Shown one piece after another: positions 22,901-34,700 of a DNA stretch of 64,000 bases (position 1 is its first letter; every line of letters begins with the position of its first letter). The notes under the pieces are model-generated. The model saw only the letters and a list, made by a program, of their open reading frames with translations. It had not been told where the DNA came from and did no database searches. A program made the translations under genes and the position numbers. Source of the stretch: Neostapfia colusana (taxonomy: Eukaryota; Streptophyta; Magnoliopsida; Poales; Poaceae); the NCBI GenBank assembly GCA_030760725.1, contig JASWHV010000010.1, forward strand, positions 37,267,760-37,331,759, written 5' to 3'.

Positions 22901-24107
22901 CTGTAGGATGGAGCACTCAAGGTTGGTCTCGACCTGCGATGGGTGTGACAATGCTTGAGACCACATTTGGCCTGGACCGGGATGGTAAGGCAAATGTAGT
23001 GGTTGGTTGTAGCCCCGTCCGTGTCGGTTAAGGACCATATGTATGCGGCCCTGCTGGACAAGATTGAACTGTACCGGATATATAGTGGGGTATGGGACCC
23101 ATGAAACCGATGTAACTCGATGGACCGTGATATAGAAACTCATCCTTCGCGTGGGAATGGCGTTGAGAAGGCGGGAGGTGTAAATCCTTTAGCGGGCAAC
23201 TTCGACGTGTCCGCGTAGAGGACCATCCTGCTCGGCGCGAAGCGTTTTTCTATGTCGGGGTGTCATGTGAAAGGTTGCTGCATACAACGTAAGAAAGAGC
23301 TCTTGAGAGAGTCTTTCGAGGCGGGTGTATGTGTCGTGTATTCCGGGTTGTTATTGATTCGAATCACCGTCGCTCGTGGAAGAGGATTGAGCATACTTGC
23401 CCACTGCGCCGTGACTTAGTAAGAAGAGGAACTAAGTCTCTTAACTTGCTGTTTGTGGATTAATCACTGTATTGGAACCTTGACTGAAGTAGATATAGAG
23501 CCAACTAAATTTCATTTCCACCTTAGTCTAGCAACATCGGGATAAGCGTTTCTTGTTTGATTGTGGACTTCCGATGTTGTGAGGCGTGAGGACCACTAAA
23601 ATGAAGGCTAAAAGAATCTGAAAATAAGGATCAAGTTCAGTCAAGCTGCATTTTGCAAATTCCTATGCCTACTGTCTTACTACCCCTGCATGTAGAGTTG
23701 CATGTTTAGGATTGACGGGTAAGTCTTGTTGAGCCTTAGTGCTCACGGTTGCTTCCGAGTTGTTTTTGCAGGTAGCAGGATGCCTGCTATGAAGAGGGTT
23801 GTTCGGTGAGACGACGAACCTCATGGTTCGTTCAACTCATCAGAAACCTAGCCGCTGCCTTTCTTTGATGATGCTAGTAGGAAGCGTTCACGGGCTGAAC
23901 GACTTCTCTTCGGCGTAGATAGGGTCGAGAGTGAGTAGATTGTCCAGCAAATTTTAATTTCCGCTGCGTGTGTACTTATGTTGTAAAAGATCTTATCTTG
24001 AGTGAAAAAATATGGTTCCGTTATGTTCATATCGTCTTTTCGTGCATGCTGTTGGGTTCCGCATCGCACGGCACCACCCACTGCGATTCCCGGGCCGGGC
24101 GCTCACA
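19924..24107 (+). repeat. 3' LTR of D1 (family D)
   Basis: Begins TGTAACAGCCC after the polypurine tract. I place the end at GCGCTCACA by alignment with the B LTR end (both have the GCATCGCA...GGCACCACCC block). The exact end could be 24105-24110, and no target repeat can be checked because the 5' end of D1 is gone. It holds a predicted exon 1 donor (CCTTGAG then GTAAAG, 21068), a GC donor (22594), the TGAGC/GCTCA stem-loop (23730-23745) and the acceptor TTTTTGCAG (23771). Confidence 0.75.
22470..23850 (+). pseudogene. Decayed LTR acidic ORF in the D LTR
   Basis: Exon 2 (22470-22593) sits between acceptor ATAATAG and the conserved GC donor (CAAG then GCAAGC). It contains CTCCGGAGGA as in family A, but its frame stops at TAA before the donor. 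Exon 3 follows TTTTTGCAG and still reads CYEEG (23785-23799), like YEEG in families A and B, but out of phase with exon 2. Splice signals and stem-loop survive while the coding link does not. Confidence 0.4.
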
Positions 24108-25178
24108 ACAACCAAGTTCGGGAGGAATTGTGGTTGAGTTGATCGGGAGGTCGCGCAACATGTTTGGATCAAGAACAATGCATATGAAGGTATCGTGGAC
24201 ATTGTTGGAAGGTGTTTGCACGTGTGTAAGGAGTGCATGGACATGGCAACATGGTTCCAAGGCATGGTGAAGAGATATGGAAGTGGAGATATGGTTGAAA
24301 AGGTTCAACCGGCTGGATTTTGCACTCAGGCTGCGGCTGAGGCGGTTATGGTTTGTTTATGGAAAGTATCGAGTTGGTTATAACAGGATTTCGTGTTAGA
24401 CATGAAGTAGAGTTGTTTTAGGAATGTTTGGGATGTTCCTAAGGTGTTTGGAAGTCGTAAGATTGCTTCTATCTGCGTATAGAAGAGTCTTGAGCAGTAT
24501 TGGAAAGTTACAGTTTGAATCCAAGTAGGAGTAGGAGTCCTAGTTTGAATTGGATTGGCCATAGAGCTGGTTATATAAGCAAGGGAGGCCAAGGCTCATG
24601 GAGGTCACGACTTTGGGGATGTTCCTCTTGTGTTTTGATAAATAAAATTCGTATTGTAAAGGAACTTTTGTGCCTTGTTCGTCCGACTTGTTTCAGACTA
24701 GTTTTTCTCATCGAGTTTCTGTTCAGCACTACCTTGCTTTGGTGGTTTTATCATAACTAGAGTTTTACAGATCCAATTGATGTGATTCTTTTTGGGTTGT
24801 CTTCACAACTTGATTATATATCATCCGTGAAAATTTCACGTTCATTGATTTTTTGGTTTCTGATCTACACGAGTTTCTTTGCAGTATTCCAGAACTTTTT
24901 TTCTCGCGTAGGACAGATTGACCTTTGTTCGGTCTTTCGATAGTAACTTGAGTTTCTCTCAACGGATTTTTATAATTTTTGTTGTGATGTCTTCGTGACT
25001 TTATTCTCTACAATCTATACTAGTTTTGTCACAGTTGAATACGTTTAGATTAGTCGCACACACGGTTTCTTTAACAGATCGGTTTTCTGCTGAGGGGTGT
25101 TTTGTTGCTTCCGCTGAAAAGTTTTTATCTACCATTCACCCCCCTCTGGTAGCTTTACACGTGTATTTCGATCCTACA
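24108..25178 (+). mobile_element. Copia-like remnant: internal tail plus 3' LTR (tentative)
   Basis: 24203 begins TGTTGGAAGG, preceded by GTGGACAT, similar to the copia boundary GTGGGAGAT-TGTTGGA. The right end has the pattern CACCCCCCTCTGG...GTATTTCGATCCTACA usual for plant copia LTR ends. AATAAA-type signals (ATAAATAAA near 24650) and TATATAAG (24573) fit an LTR promoter and poly(A) site. No flanking target repeat is present (GACAT against AATAA), so both sides may be truncated. No ORF resembles a copia protein. Confidence 0.45.
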
Positions 25179-26821
25179 AATAACGTAAGGTAGGTCCCCA
25201 TCATCACCTTACGACATCATCACGGTTTTTATTCGCATCTGTTTCCTCAATTCCTTCGAAACAGAAGCTTTTTCATGGACGGATCACGTGTTGATCGGTT
25301 TGATCTAGATCTTAAGCCCAAGATCATCACCACGTCCACATTTGATCTATACACCTCTGTTTTCCATAAAAACCCCATACAAACATGCAAGAACACGCAC
25401 AAAACAAAACTGCACCATAGTATTAACATGCTTCGCTGAGTCCATGGGATTGGTAAGCGAGATAGATGTGTCTAGCTAACTGCACTAGTAATGATAATAA
25501 GAAACTGATGTTGTTAATGAACATGGATCGGAGGGAGATCTAGGCAAGCCAGGTTTGTGAATGAGATAGCATGAGATGGTGGTTTACTTGCCGTAGATCT
25601 AAGGATCGGTTCATGCGAGCACATGCCAGGATAACAGTGCCACCACAAGGCCAAGTATGAGTGCGGCTTAGCTGAGTAATTAGGTTATGGACCGTGGATG
25701 GCGTGGGGACTGGGAGTCGAGTGAGGACTGTCCTGGGAACTGCATGGCACAAGAGGGGGCCCGTGGGTCGGAGAATTGGAGATTCTAGCCTGCCGGTGAA
25801 ACCTTAGTGAGTCCATACATCTGGTAGCCCCTTTGTAAAGGCTATTTTGTGATCTCTTGACCATACACCAATGGTTGTATAATGGTATAATGGAGGTTCT
25901 GCAGTCGCCGACGGGTGACGAAATCACAAACTTGTGGGTAAAGTGGTACAATCTCTGCAGAGTCTAAAACTATAATGATAGCCGAGCTTACGGTCACAAG
26001 CGCCTGGCCAACTTCAATGATTAGTTGGGATGGTTATTGGTTATAGTTATTGGTTATGGTTTGGCTTTCGGGACTGTTGAGTCCGGGTGATAAGATTTGG
26101 TTACATGACTGTTGAGTCATGGCACCGAGATTGGTCTCGGTGTGAGACGAAATTATTTATGAGATGAAATGGTAGCGAATACGAGATGGTATTCGTGGGA
26201 TGGTAGCGAATACGAGAAGGTATTCGTGAGCAAGAATGAAGTTGATTAATGTCTGGTTGAGACATGGAAAGTGATGAACATAATGGAGGTATGTTGGTTG
26301 GGATTACGTTCACTTAAAGTTAAGTTGCTATATTATCATTGTTTTGATAAATAACTTTGCTTTCTGCAATGAGCCTTTTTATGTCTACCTTGTTGTGAGC
26401 TACAAATCATATTTTCCCGCACTTGCTGAGTACATCATTGTACTCAAACTTGCATTATTATTTCATCATCAGCAACAGGAGAAGATTACTATGAAGACAG
26501 GTGGAGCATTAGGCGTGTAATCTGTCCTCAACCTTGCCTGTGAGGATGGAGTAGAGACGGAGCCGCTGCTGCTTAGATTGTTTCAGCACTAGTTAGAAGA
26601 CTTCCGCTGCATAGAAATAAGACTTCCGCTGTAAGATTAGACTTCCGCTGCCAAGCTGAGTCCAAGACTCATGAAACCTTGTATAAACTCTGTTATTCGT
26701 GGTTATATATATTCTGAAATTCAGTTTGTGGATGATGCGTATATGTGTGATGAACATCCTGGGCACACATATGCGTCAGTTCTTGGTTCCGTGATTTTTC
26801 CGTGAAATTGATGGCGTCACA
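25179..26821 (+). repeat. C2: partial family C LTR
   Basis: Aligns with C1 LTR from just before its exon 1 donor (AACGTAAG then GTAGGT) to the end GGCGTCACA. The first 1.4 kb (U3, G-box array, TATA) is missing. An internal deletion at 25430/25431 corresponds to C1 31699-32036 and removes exon 2 of the acidic ORF. Exon 3 (from 26479) has lost one base. The intron stem-loop is intact at 26427-26446. It could be the 5' LTR of C1, but no primer site follows it. Confidence 0.8.
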
Positions 26822-27389
26822 TGTGCCCAGTTGCATCGCAGTGAAGACTGGCACGCCACGTCAGAAGCTCTACACCAATAAACACAGCGACAAGACATCC
26901 CTTGCCACCCCTGCCGTCATCAACCACTACACCTAGCTTGTGGCGTGGGCAGGGCGGGAAGACGAAGACTCTGAAGCCCTCGCCAGAGACAACTACCGGT
27001 GTAACTGCAGGATATGGTAGATGGCATGCAATCTCCCCGGGACCACCTGTCGGGTCCCGGGCCCACTTTGTAAGCCGCGCAAGACTTGGACTATAAAAGG
27101 CCCGGGTAGGCAACGTTACAAAGGGTTCGGCTTTTTGCACACTCTCACGCTAGGTTCGCACTTGGTCGAGTTCGCCTCCTAGCTCAACTCATCCTCAAGC
27201 AAGACAAAGAGCGCCTCCGCTCACCGTGGATGTAGGGTTTTATGCTCCGGCGTCCTGAACCACGTAAAAAAATCCCTGTGTTCATCTGTTTCCTTCGTCC
27301 AACCACACTTAAGCTCTCCGCGGGGGACTAGCCCCACCGAAAAGAACCTCCGTGGGCTGCCCAGTGTAGGCCCGGGGAAAGTGTTGACA
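26822..27389 (+). repeat. Unassigned LTR-like segment, TG...CA, 568 bp
   Basis: Begins TGTGCCCAG directly after the C2 LTR and ends GTGTTGACA directly before the C1 reverse transcriptase. It contains TATAAAAGG (27092-27100) and a GATGTAGGGTTTTATGCTCC...CCTTCGTCC stretch like R/U5 regions of other grass gypsy LTRs. Flanking five-base repeats do not match, so it is not a clean solo LTR. No ORF is supported (26902-27096 is an overlap of opposite frames). Confidence 0.4.
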
Positions 27390-30037
27390 GCTACACTTCG
27401 ATAGTGTGGATTATAGGTCTCTCAATGAGGTGACGATCAAGAATAAATACCCGCTGCCCCGTATAGAATACCTGTCTGACCAAATGAAAGGTGCCCAAGT
27501 TTTCTCCAAGATTGATCTTCGGTCGGGATATTTCCAGCTGAAGATTAAGCCCTCCGACATACCCAAGACTGCCTTTCGAACATGGTATGGTTCGTATGAA
27601 TATACCGTTATGTATTATGGGTTAATGAATGCACCCTCATACTTCATGTACTGCATGAATAAAGTCTTCATGGAGTACTTGGACAAGTTCGTTGTGGTTT
27701 TCATCGACGACATCATGGTGTATTCAAAAAGCGAGGAGGAACATGAAGAACATTTGAGATTGACATTGCAAAAACTGTGAGAGCATCAATTGTATGACAA
27801 GCTCAGCAAATGTCGATTTTGGCTAAAGGAGACATCGTTCCTAGGCCACATCATCTCTGAGGAAAGAGTGTCGGTTGATCCCGTAAATGTGGGAGATGTT
27901 CTGAAGTGGAACCAACCGCAGAACGTGAGGGATATTTGGAGTTTTCTTAGGATGGCTGGATACTATCGCCGGTTCATCAAGGATTTCTCCAAAATAGCGA
28001 AGCCTATGACTGAATTGCTAATGAAGGAAAAAGCATTTCAGTGGACACCAGCGCGTCAAGAAATCTTCGAGGAGCTCAAGAAAAGGCTAACCACAGCACC
28101 GATTTTGGTATTGCCGGACGTGAGCAAGAGCTTCGACATATATTGTGACGCATCAAGACATGGGCTTGGATGTGTGCTCATGCAAGAAGGACAAGTGGTA
28201 GCCTATGCGTCGAGACAACTAAAGAAACACGAGCTGAATTACCCCATGCATGATTTGGAACTTGCAGCCATGGTGCATGCATTAAAGATTTGGAGACATT
28301 ATATCCTTGGCCACCGATGTGAGATCTATACGGATCACAAAAGCCTCAAGTACATATTCACGCAAACGGATTTGAATTTGACGCAATGTCGATGGTTGGA
28401 ACTCATAAAGGATTATGATGTTGGAATCAACTGTCACCCTGGAAAGGCCAATGTAGTAGATGATGCATTGAGCCGAAAGGGAGGATGTCACCAACTCACG
28501 GTTCGGGAGCTACCGCCCGAGCTGCGCAAGGAGTTCGAACGGTTACATCTCGGGTTCTTGAATGAGGTGGAATTGATGGAACTCCATTCTTCGCTGGAAC
28601 AAGAGACTCGAGATGGCCAAGCAACGGATAAGGAAATCAAGGAGATCAAGGAAAGAATCCAACAAGGCATAGAAAAGGACTTCAAGGAAGACAAGAAGGG
28701 TACGCTTTGGTTAGGAAAAAGGATTTGTGTCCCCAACGTGAAGCACATCCGCGACATGATATTAAAAGAGACACATGACTCACCTTATTCCATACATCCC
28801 GGCAGTACAAAAATGTACAAGCACCTGAAAACTTGTTATTGGTGGGACAGTATGAAAAGGGACATAGCTGAGTATGTTGCCCTATGTGACACATGCCAAC
28901 AGGTGAAGGCCGAACATCAAAGACCCACTGGACTGTTGCAACCATTGAAAGTACCCGAGTGGAAGTGGGAAGACATTAGCATGGATTTCATCATCGGATT
29001 ACCACGTACTCAATCGGGTCACGACTCCATCTGGGTTATTGTGGACCGATTGACGAAAACATCCCATTTTTTTTCTGTTAGAACCACGTACCGCGTCGTA
29101 GATCTAGCCGAGCTTTACATGGAGCAAATCGTGTGCCATCATGGAGTTCCGAAGAGGATAGTTTCAGATCGGGGTACCCAATTTACCTCTAGGTTCTGGA
29201 AGAAGTTGCATGAAACTATGGGTATACGACTGGATTTCAGCTCCGCTTATCACCTGCAAACTGACGGGCAAACTAAGAGAACAAACCAAATTTTGGAAGA
29301 TATGTTGAGAGCTTGCGCCTTGAAACATGGGCGTAGTTGGGATAGGAGCTTGCCGTATGCTGAATTCTCCTATAACAACAGCTATCAAGCCAGCTTGAAC
29401 GAAGCATTGTATGGTAGACGGTGTAGAATGCCGCTGTTCTGGAATGAGACCGGAGAGAACCAAGTGTTTGGACCCCAATCGCTGCAAGATGCCGTGAAGC
29501 AAGTCCAAACAATACGGGAGAACTTGAAGGCTGCTCAGTCACGAAAAAAAGGTTATGCGGACAATAGGCGAAGAAAGTTGACCTTCGAAGTAGGAGACTT
29601 CGTGTACCTTAAGGTATCGCCTATCCATGGCCAACGACATTTCAACGTCAAAGGCAAGTTAGCACCTCGCTACATCGGGCCATTTAAGATTTTAGGAAAG
29701 CAAGGAGAGGTAGCTTATCAACTAGATCTCCCAGCGCACCTCTCCGACGTGCATAACACATTTCACGTATTCCAGCAAAAGAAGTGCTTTTGAGTACCAT
29801 AAGAACAAGTACCAATGGATGAGCTCGAGCTACAAGAGGATCTGACATATGTAGAGCACCCTATCCAAATTTTGAATGTGAAGGAAAGGGTCACGAGGAA
29901 CAAAGTGATCCGATGGTGCAAGGTACAGTGGAGCCATCACACGGAAGCCGAGGCTACATGGGAGCGTGAGGAAGATCTCAAGGCAGATTTCCCTCACCTA
30001 TTCTCTACTCTATCGAATCTCGAGGGCGAGATTCAGT
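27390..30037 (+). pseudogene. C1 pol: partial RT, RNase H, integrase, chromodomain
   Basis: Opens with remnants of TLRLCVDYRSLNEVTIKNKY, with a stop and a two-base loss in that motif. RT continues with FIDD near 27705, is interrupted by TGA 27778-27780, then reads through RNase H (DIYCDASRHGLGCVLMQ), integrase HHCC (HPGSTKMYKHL, CDTCQQVKAEH), core (MDFIIGLP, VSDRGTQFTSRFW, QTDGQTKRTNQ), a second TGA at 29791-29793, and a chromodomain (RWCKVQWSHHTEAEATWERE). Both TGA codons sit where CGA (Arg) is expected and all segments are in the same frame. The normal end is lost: the frame runs through the polypurine tract into the LTR, stopping at 30102. Confidence 0.88.
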
Positions 30038-30053
30038 TTATGGGGGGTAGGTT
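30038..30053 (+). other. Polypurine tract of C1
   Basis: TTTATGGGGGGTAGG precedes the LTR. The LTR start TGTGACACCCTC is mutated here to TATAACACTCTC, three G-to-A changes and one C-to-T change, judged by alignment with the C4 LTR. Confidence 0.7.
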
Positions 30054-30204
30054 TATAACACTCTCAATTTTGAATCCATGCATGCATACATATTTCATAT
30101 AGAGAAACATTTTAAAAGAAGTAGAAATGGAGAAAGAATCAGAAAGATAGCTGAAAGGAACCAATTCCAGTTCGCCGAGGAGAAACTGTAGACACTTCCT
30201 GCGG

Positions 30205-31060
30205 CCTGCTGGCCACGTGGCACCTTCGGAGCTCATCCCTGCAGAGGGGTTGAGGTCCGCCGCTGACTGGCCAGGTGGCAGGCTCGGAGCTCGCCTCTGC
30301 GGAAGGGGCGAGGTCCGGCCCCGCTGGACACATGTTGCCTTCGGAGCTAGTCTCTGCAGAGAAGCGAGGCTCAGCCCCGCAGGACACGTGTTGGCTTCAG
30401 AGCTAGTCTCTGCAGAAAAGCGAGGCCCAGCTCCGCGTGACACGTAGCGCTTTCGGAGCTCACCGCTGTGGAAGGCATGAGGTCCGGCTTCGCCAAACAC
30501 GTGTCGACCTCGGAGCTAGTCATTGAGGAGAAAGAAAGTCTGGCGCTACGGGACACGTGTCGACCTCAGAGCTCGTCTTTGAGGAAAAATGGAGGTACGA
30601 CACTATGGGACACGTGTTAACCTCGGAGCTCGTCCCTGAGGAGAAAGGAAGTCCGGCGCTGCTGGACACGTGGCACTCTCGGAGCTCGCCTCCGAGAGGT
30701 CCGGTCCGCTGGACACGTGTCACCCCCGGAGCTCGCCTCCGAAAGGTCCGACGCTGTTGGACACATGGCAATCTCGAAGCTCGCCTCCGAGGAGAGGGGG
30801 GTCCGGCACTGACACGTGGCGCCCCCTGAGCTCGCCTTTGTATAGAGGGGAGGCGTGACCCGCCAGACACGTGGCGCACGCGGAGCTCACCTCTGAGGAG
30901 AGGGAGGTCCTGCCCGCCTGACACGCAGCGCAACCGGAGCTCGTCTCTAAGGGAGAGGGAGGTCCCGCGTGCCAGACACATGGCGCGCCCGGAGCCCACC
31001 TCTGCGGAAAAATGGAGGCCCGGCCCCCGCTGGACACGTGGAGCCTCCGGAGCTCATCCG
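30205..31060 (+). repeat. Minisatellite of about 16 G-box units upstream of the C1 TATA box
   Basis: A degenerate tandem repeat with a period of roughly 55-60 bases. Each unit has GGAGCTC, a purine-rich GAGGTCCGG block and GGACACGTGTC. I count ten perfect CACGTG cores (near 30214, 30386, 30509, 30554, 30611, 30667, 30715, 30813, 30868, 31035) and six variants (CAGGTG, CACATG, CACGTA, CACGCA). CACGTG is the binding core of plant bZIP and bHLH factors, and ACGTG is the ABA-response core. It ends about 190 bases before the TATA box. ORFs across it in both strands are repeat artefacts. Confidence 0.85.
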
Positions 31061-31249
31061 CTGCGGAGGTGACGAGATCCTTTAGCGGTTTTCCCCTGTA
31101 CGCGAGTACCCGGTACTGAGGAAACCGACACAATTTCTTCCACGTTGCTACCGCACCAAATAAATTGGAGATAAGTTGTTAAGATCCAAAACAAATTGAA
31201 TGCACTCTTATTCAAACTCTAATTAGAGTAGGACTCTTTCTGACCCTCT

Positions 31250-31257
31250 TATAAATA
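31250..31257 (+). promoter_or_regulatory. TATA box of the C1 LTR
   Basis: TATAAATA followed by a C-rich stretch with no ATG until 31376. C4 has TATAAATA at the matching place (57341-57334, minus strand). Transcription would begin near 31280, which makes R long. Confidence 0.65.
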
Positions 31258-31780
31258 GAACCCAAAACCCCCTGACCGCAACCACGTACCTATTCTCCTC
31301 TCCCTAAGTCGGCGACTTGGAAGCCCTAGCCCCAGCTCGCCGAGTTAGAATTTCCACCCCCTCGCCGGAGTTCAGATGACGGTGAGCCCCACCGGTGAGC
31401 CACCGATGAGCTCCCCGCTGCTGGCATTGCTAGGAGGAAGGCTGAGGTAGGTCTTCGTTACCACCTTACGACATCATCGCGGTTTCTACGCATCTGTTTC
31501 TTCGAACAGAAGCTTTTTTGTGTGGACATATCACGTGTTGATTGGTTTTTGATGGTGGTATTGATCTGGATCTTGAGTCAAGATCATCACCACGTCCACA
31601 CTAGATCCTTACACCCTTGTTCATCGAAAAACCCCATGCCAGCCTATTAAAACATGCAAAAACATGTATAAACTAAACTGCACCATAGGATCAGCATGCA
31701 CCTACATCATTGCATCTTAAGTAAAGTTTGTGCATGATGTTTGATTGCTGTAAATCTTGTATGTGCGTGATCATGAGTAG

Positions 31781-34700
31781 AAGGACAAGCTCAGGGAGCT
31801 ATCTACGAAGGATTTCAGCACCAAGACTTCAAGATCCGTGAGCAACAGAAGCCACAGGAACAAGGCAAGTTCCCTTGACCATATTGATCCCATGTTTCGA
31901 AACTGTTTTGTTTGAGAAAACGTGTTTGCTTGAGTCAACTTGATGGGAAACCCTTTTTATAGGAGTTTACTAGTTTTGTTAACCACCCTTGTCACCGGGA
32001 AAGTTGATGAGTCGGGTATGGTCGTTTTTGCTTTTGCTTCGCTGAGTCCATGGGATATGGGAAGCGAGATAGAATGTGTGTAGCTACTGCACTCATATGA
32101 ACAATGATAATAAGAACTTGATGTTGATAATGAACATGAATCGGAGGAGATCTAGGCAATCTTGGTTTGTGGATGTGGTAGAATGAGATGGTGATTTACT
32201 CGCCGTAGATCTAAGGACCGGTTCATGCCAGCACATGCCAGGAAAACAGTGCCACCACAATGCCGAATATGGGTGCGGCTTAGCTGACTAATTAGGTAAG
32301 TTGCTAGATTGTTATTGACTGTGGAAGGCGCGAGGAATGAGAGTCGAGAGAGGACTGCCCTGGGAACTGCATGGCACAAGAGGGGGCCCGTAGGTGGGAG
32401 AATGGTGATTCGAGCCTGCTGGTGAAACCTTAGGGAGTCCATACATCTAGTAGCCCCTTGTAAAGGCTATTTTGTGATCTCGTGGCCACACACCGACGGT
32501 TGTGTACTGGTATAATGGAGGTTTTGCAGTCACCGATGGGTGACGAAATCACAAACTTGTGGGTAAAGTGGTGCAACCTCTTAAGAGTGTAAAACTATCA
32601 TGGTAGCCGTGCTTACGGTCACAAGCGCCTGGCCAACTCACATGATTAGATGGGATGGTTATCGGGATGGTTATTTGTTTATGGTTATGGTATGGTTATT
32701 GAGATTGATTTCGGGATTGTTGAGTCTTGGTAAGGAGATTCGTTTCGGGACTGTTGAGTCATTGAAATGAGTTGGATTTTCGGTTATATGACGGATATGA
32801 ATATGAGATGGTTATTATGAGCTTCAGATGATGTTGAGAAAGATTAATGGCTGAATGAGACATGCTAAGTGGTAAATTATGATGGAGGTATGTTACTATT
32901 TTAATTAGATATATGTTGGGATCAAACTTACTTAAAGATAGTTGCTGTTTTTATCATGTTTTGTGAAATAAACTTTGCTTTCTGCAATAAGCGTTTTTAT
33001 TCCTACCTTGATGTGAGCTACATATCTTATTTTCTCGCACTTGCTGAGTACGTCATGTACTCAACCTTGCATTATTAATGTAAGGGCCTCAGTTTTAACA
33101 CATAATTGAAGTGTTCATCACCATACACACACACCTCATTTGAGGAAAGATAATGAACACAAATGGAGAGCAAGTAACCACCATCAACATGCTCATTAGA
33201 GAACAAACTCACATATTGCAAAAGTGGTATTTCCCACATGTGATATAGGTGGGCTGGACATATGAAAACTTCTACACATTACTAAGGATGTCCATGCCAA
33301 GTTTCACCCAAATTCAAAACCTTTTAGAGGTCATTTTGGGTATAGTTAGAAAGAGGGAAGTTTGAAATCATATTCAAATTCAAACTGTTTTTATCCCATG
33401 AATTCAAAAGTGGGAGGCATATTCTTATTCAGCACATTTTTGTGAACTCACCCACCAATTTTCACTTCATTTGGAGTTGATCTTGACATGAGCTAAGTGG
33501 GGCAAACTCAAACTTTATTTGAATTTCAAACTGAACATGTGCCGAAATTCATTCAAACCAAACCCAATTTGAATTCTAACCAATTCAAATGGCTCATGGA
33601 TGAATAATTTGAATCACCATGGGTATTTTGGGGCTCACTGTTTACAACAGTGATTAGGAGTGAATTTCAGAGGTTAAAACCCCGGGTGGGACCCACATGT
33701 CAGTCACTGGTTCAAAACAACCGACTGAGACTTTCTCCACTCGGGTCGCCGAGCCGCCGCTGCGATCGCCACCGAGGGAGGCCGCCGCGCCAGCAGCTGC
33801 TTGGCCACGCGCGGGCGTGAGGCGGTTCAGAGCCTTCTTAAGGCGTCTCCCCCCCTCCTCGGCCAAAGCTATCGCCGTTTCTTCCCCCGCAAGAACACAG
33901 CGCCGGCAAAGTCCTTCCACCACTTGGAACTGATCGGGAGCGTCGATCACAGCCTTCCCGTACCCTCCAGAGCTACAGCAAGGTACTAGAAACCTTCCTC
34001 CGTCTTCCACGCTGCTAGGATTCAGCTGAAACCGGTCGATCTCGGCTATACCGAGAGTTCAATCCGGTGACCTAATGCCGCCGCACTTCGGGCTCCCGTG
34101 GACAGCCAAACCGGGGCGTTGTCACGCCCGATCCAAGGCACCCTTTGACGCGCTGGTGAACGGTGCTGCTCACCCCCGAGCCACAGCCCGAGTGTTTGCT
34201 CACCGGCGGCGAATTTCCAGTTTTCCCCTTTCTGGGTGCAGAACGACCTTCGGGTGCGGTTCCGTCGAATTCGTACTCTAGAAAGGATTAGAGGGCCTCA
34301 ATCCGCTCTCACACAAACTAGACACGGTAATGCACAAGTTGGCTTCACAACCTTTGGCCGGAGGACCTCTGTACCCGGCGTAATTCGAAGTTTACCGACG
34401 GCGGAACAAACGGGAGGCATCGGGCGCACGGTGAGGACCTCCTTCGGGCCTCTCCCGAGCTGCCTCGAGCTCATGTCAACCTTCCCTGAGGTCCACTGAT
34501 GCTTCCCGACCGATCGCTGAGTAGTTGAGGTGCTAGGGAAGTCAGCCGACACGGCCGAAGCCTTTCCGACGCGGCGGCTCGTCGCCGACCATGTACCGGC
34601 CGTTGTCATGACGAGCTGACCCCAGAATCCTGTTCCCCGAGTGAAAGTAGGCAGCGGCGGCCAAGATCGTGAAGTTTGGAGCTCCACAGAAGCTGCCGGC

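Larger units (their letters stand above)
15858..24107 (+). mobile_element. Element D1: 5'-truncated chromodomain gypsy element with 3' LTR
   Basis: Plus strand. It lacks the 5' LTR, primer site, leader and first part of gag. It retains gag remnants, protease, reverse transcriptase, RNase H, integrase, chromodomain, polypurine tract and a complete-looking 3' LTR of about 4.2 kb. Its proteins are close to those of families A and B, but the LTR is different. The left junction joins a family A LTR fragment directly to gag (GAGGAATTCCGG). Confidence 0.85.
30054..33077 (+). repeat. 3' LTR of C1, first piece
   Basis: Starts TATAACAC (decayed TGTGACAC) and ends at the A2 target repeat TATTA (33073-33077). 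It holds the G-box array (30205-31060), TATA box, an exon 1 donor (CTGAG then GTAGGT, 31447), exon 2 of the acidic ORF and most of the GC-AG intron including its stem-loop (33045-33063). An ATG at 31376 in exon 1 is out of phase with exon 2. Confidence 0.85.

Noticed and set aside
24108..24202. Host exon between the D1 LTR and the copia-like LTR
   Set aside because: Short, no conserved frame; better explained as the tail of the copia internal region.
30033..31133. ORFs across the G-box array (for example a 159-codon minus-strand frame)
   Set aside because: A repeat with period near 57, a multiple of three, keeps frames open; no conservation with the C4 array.
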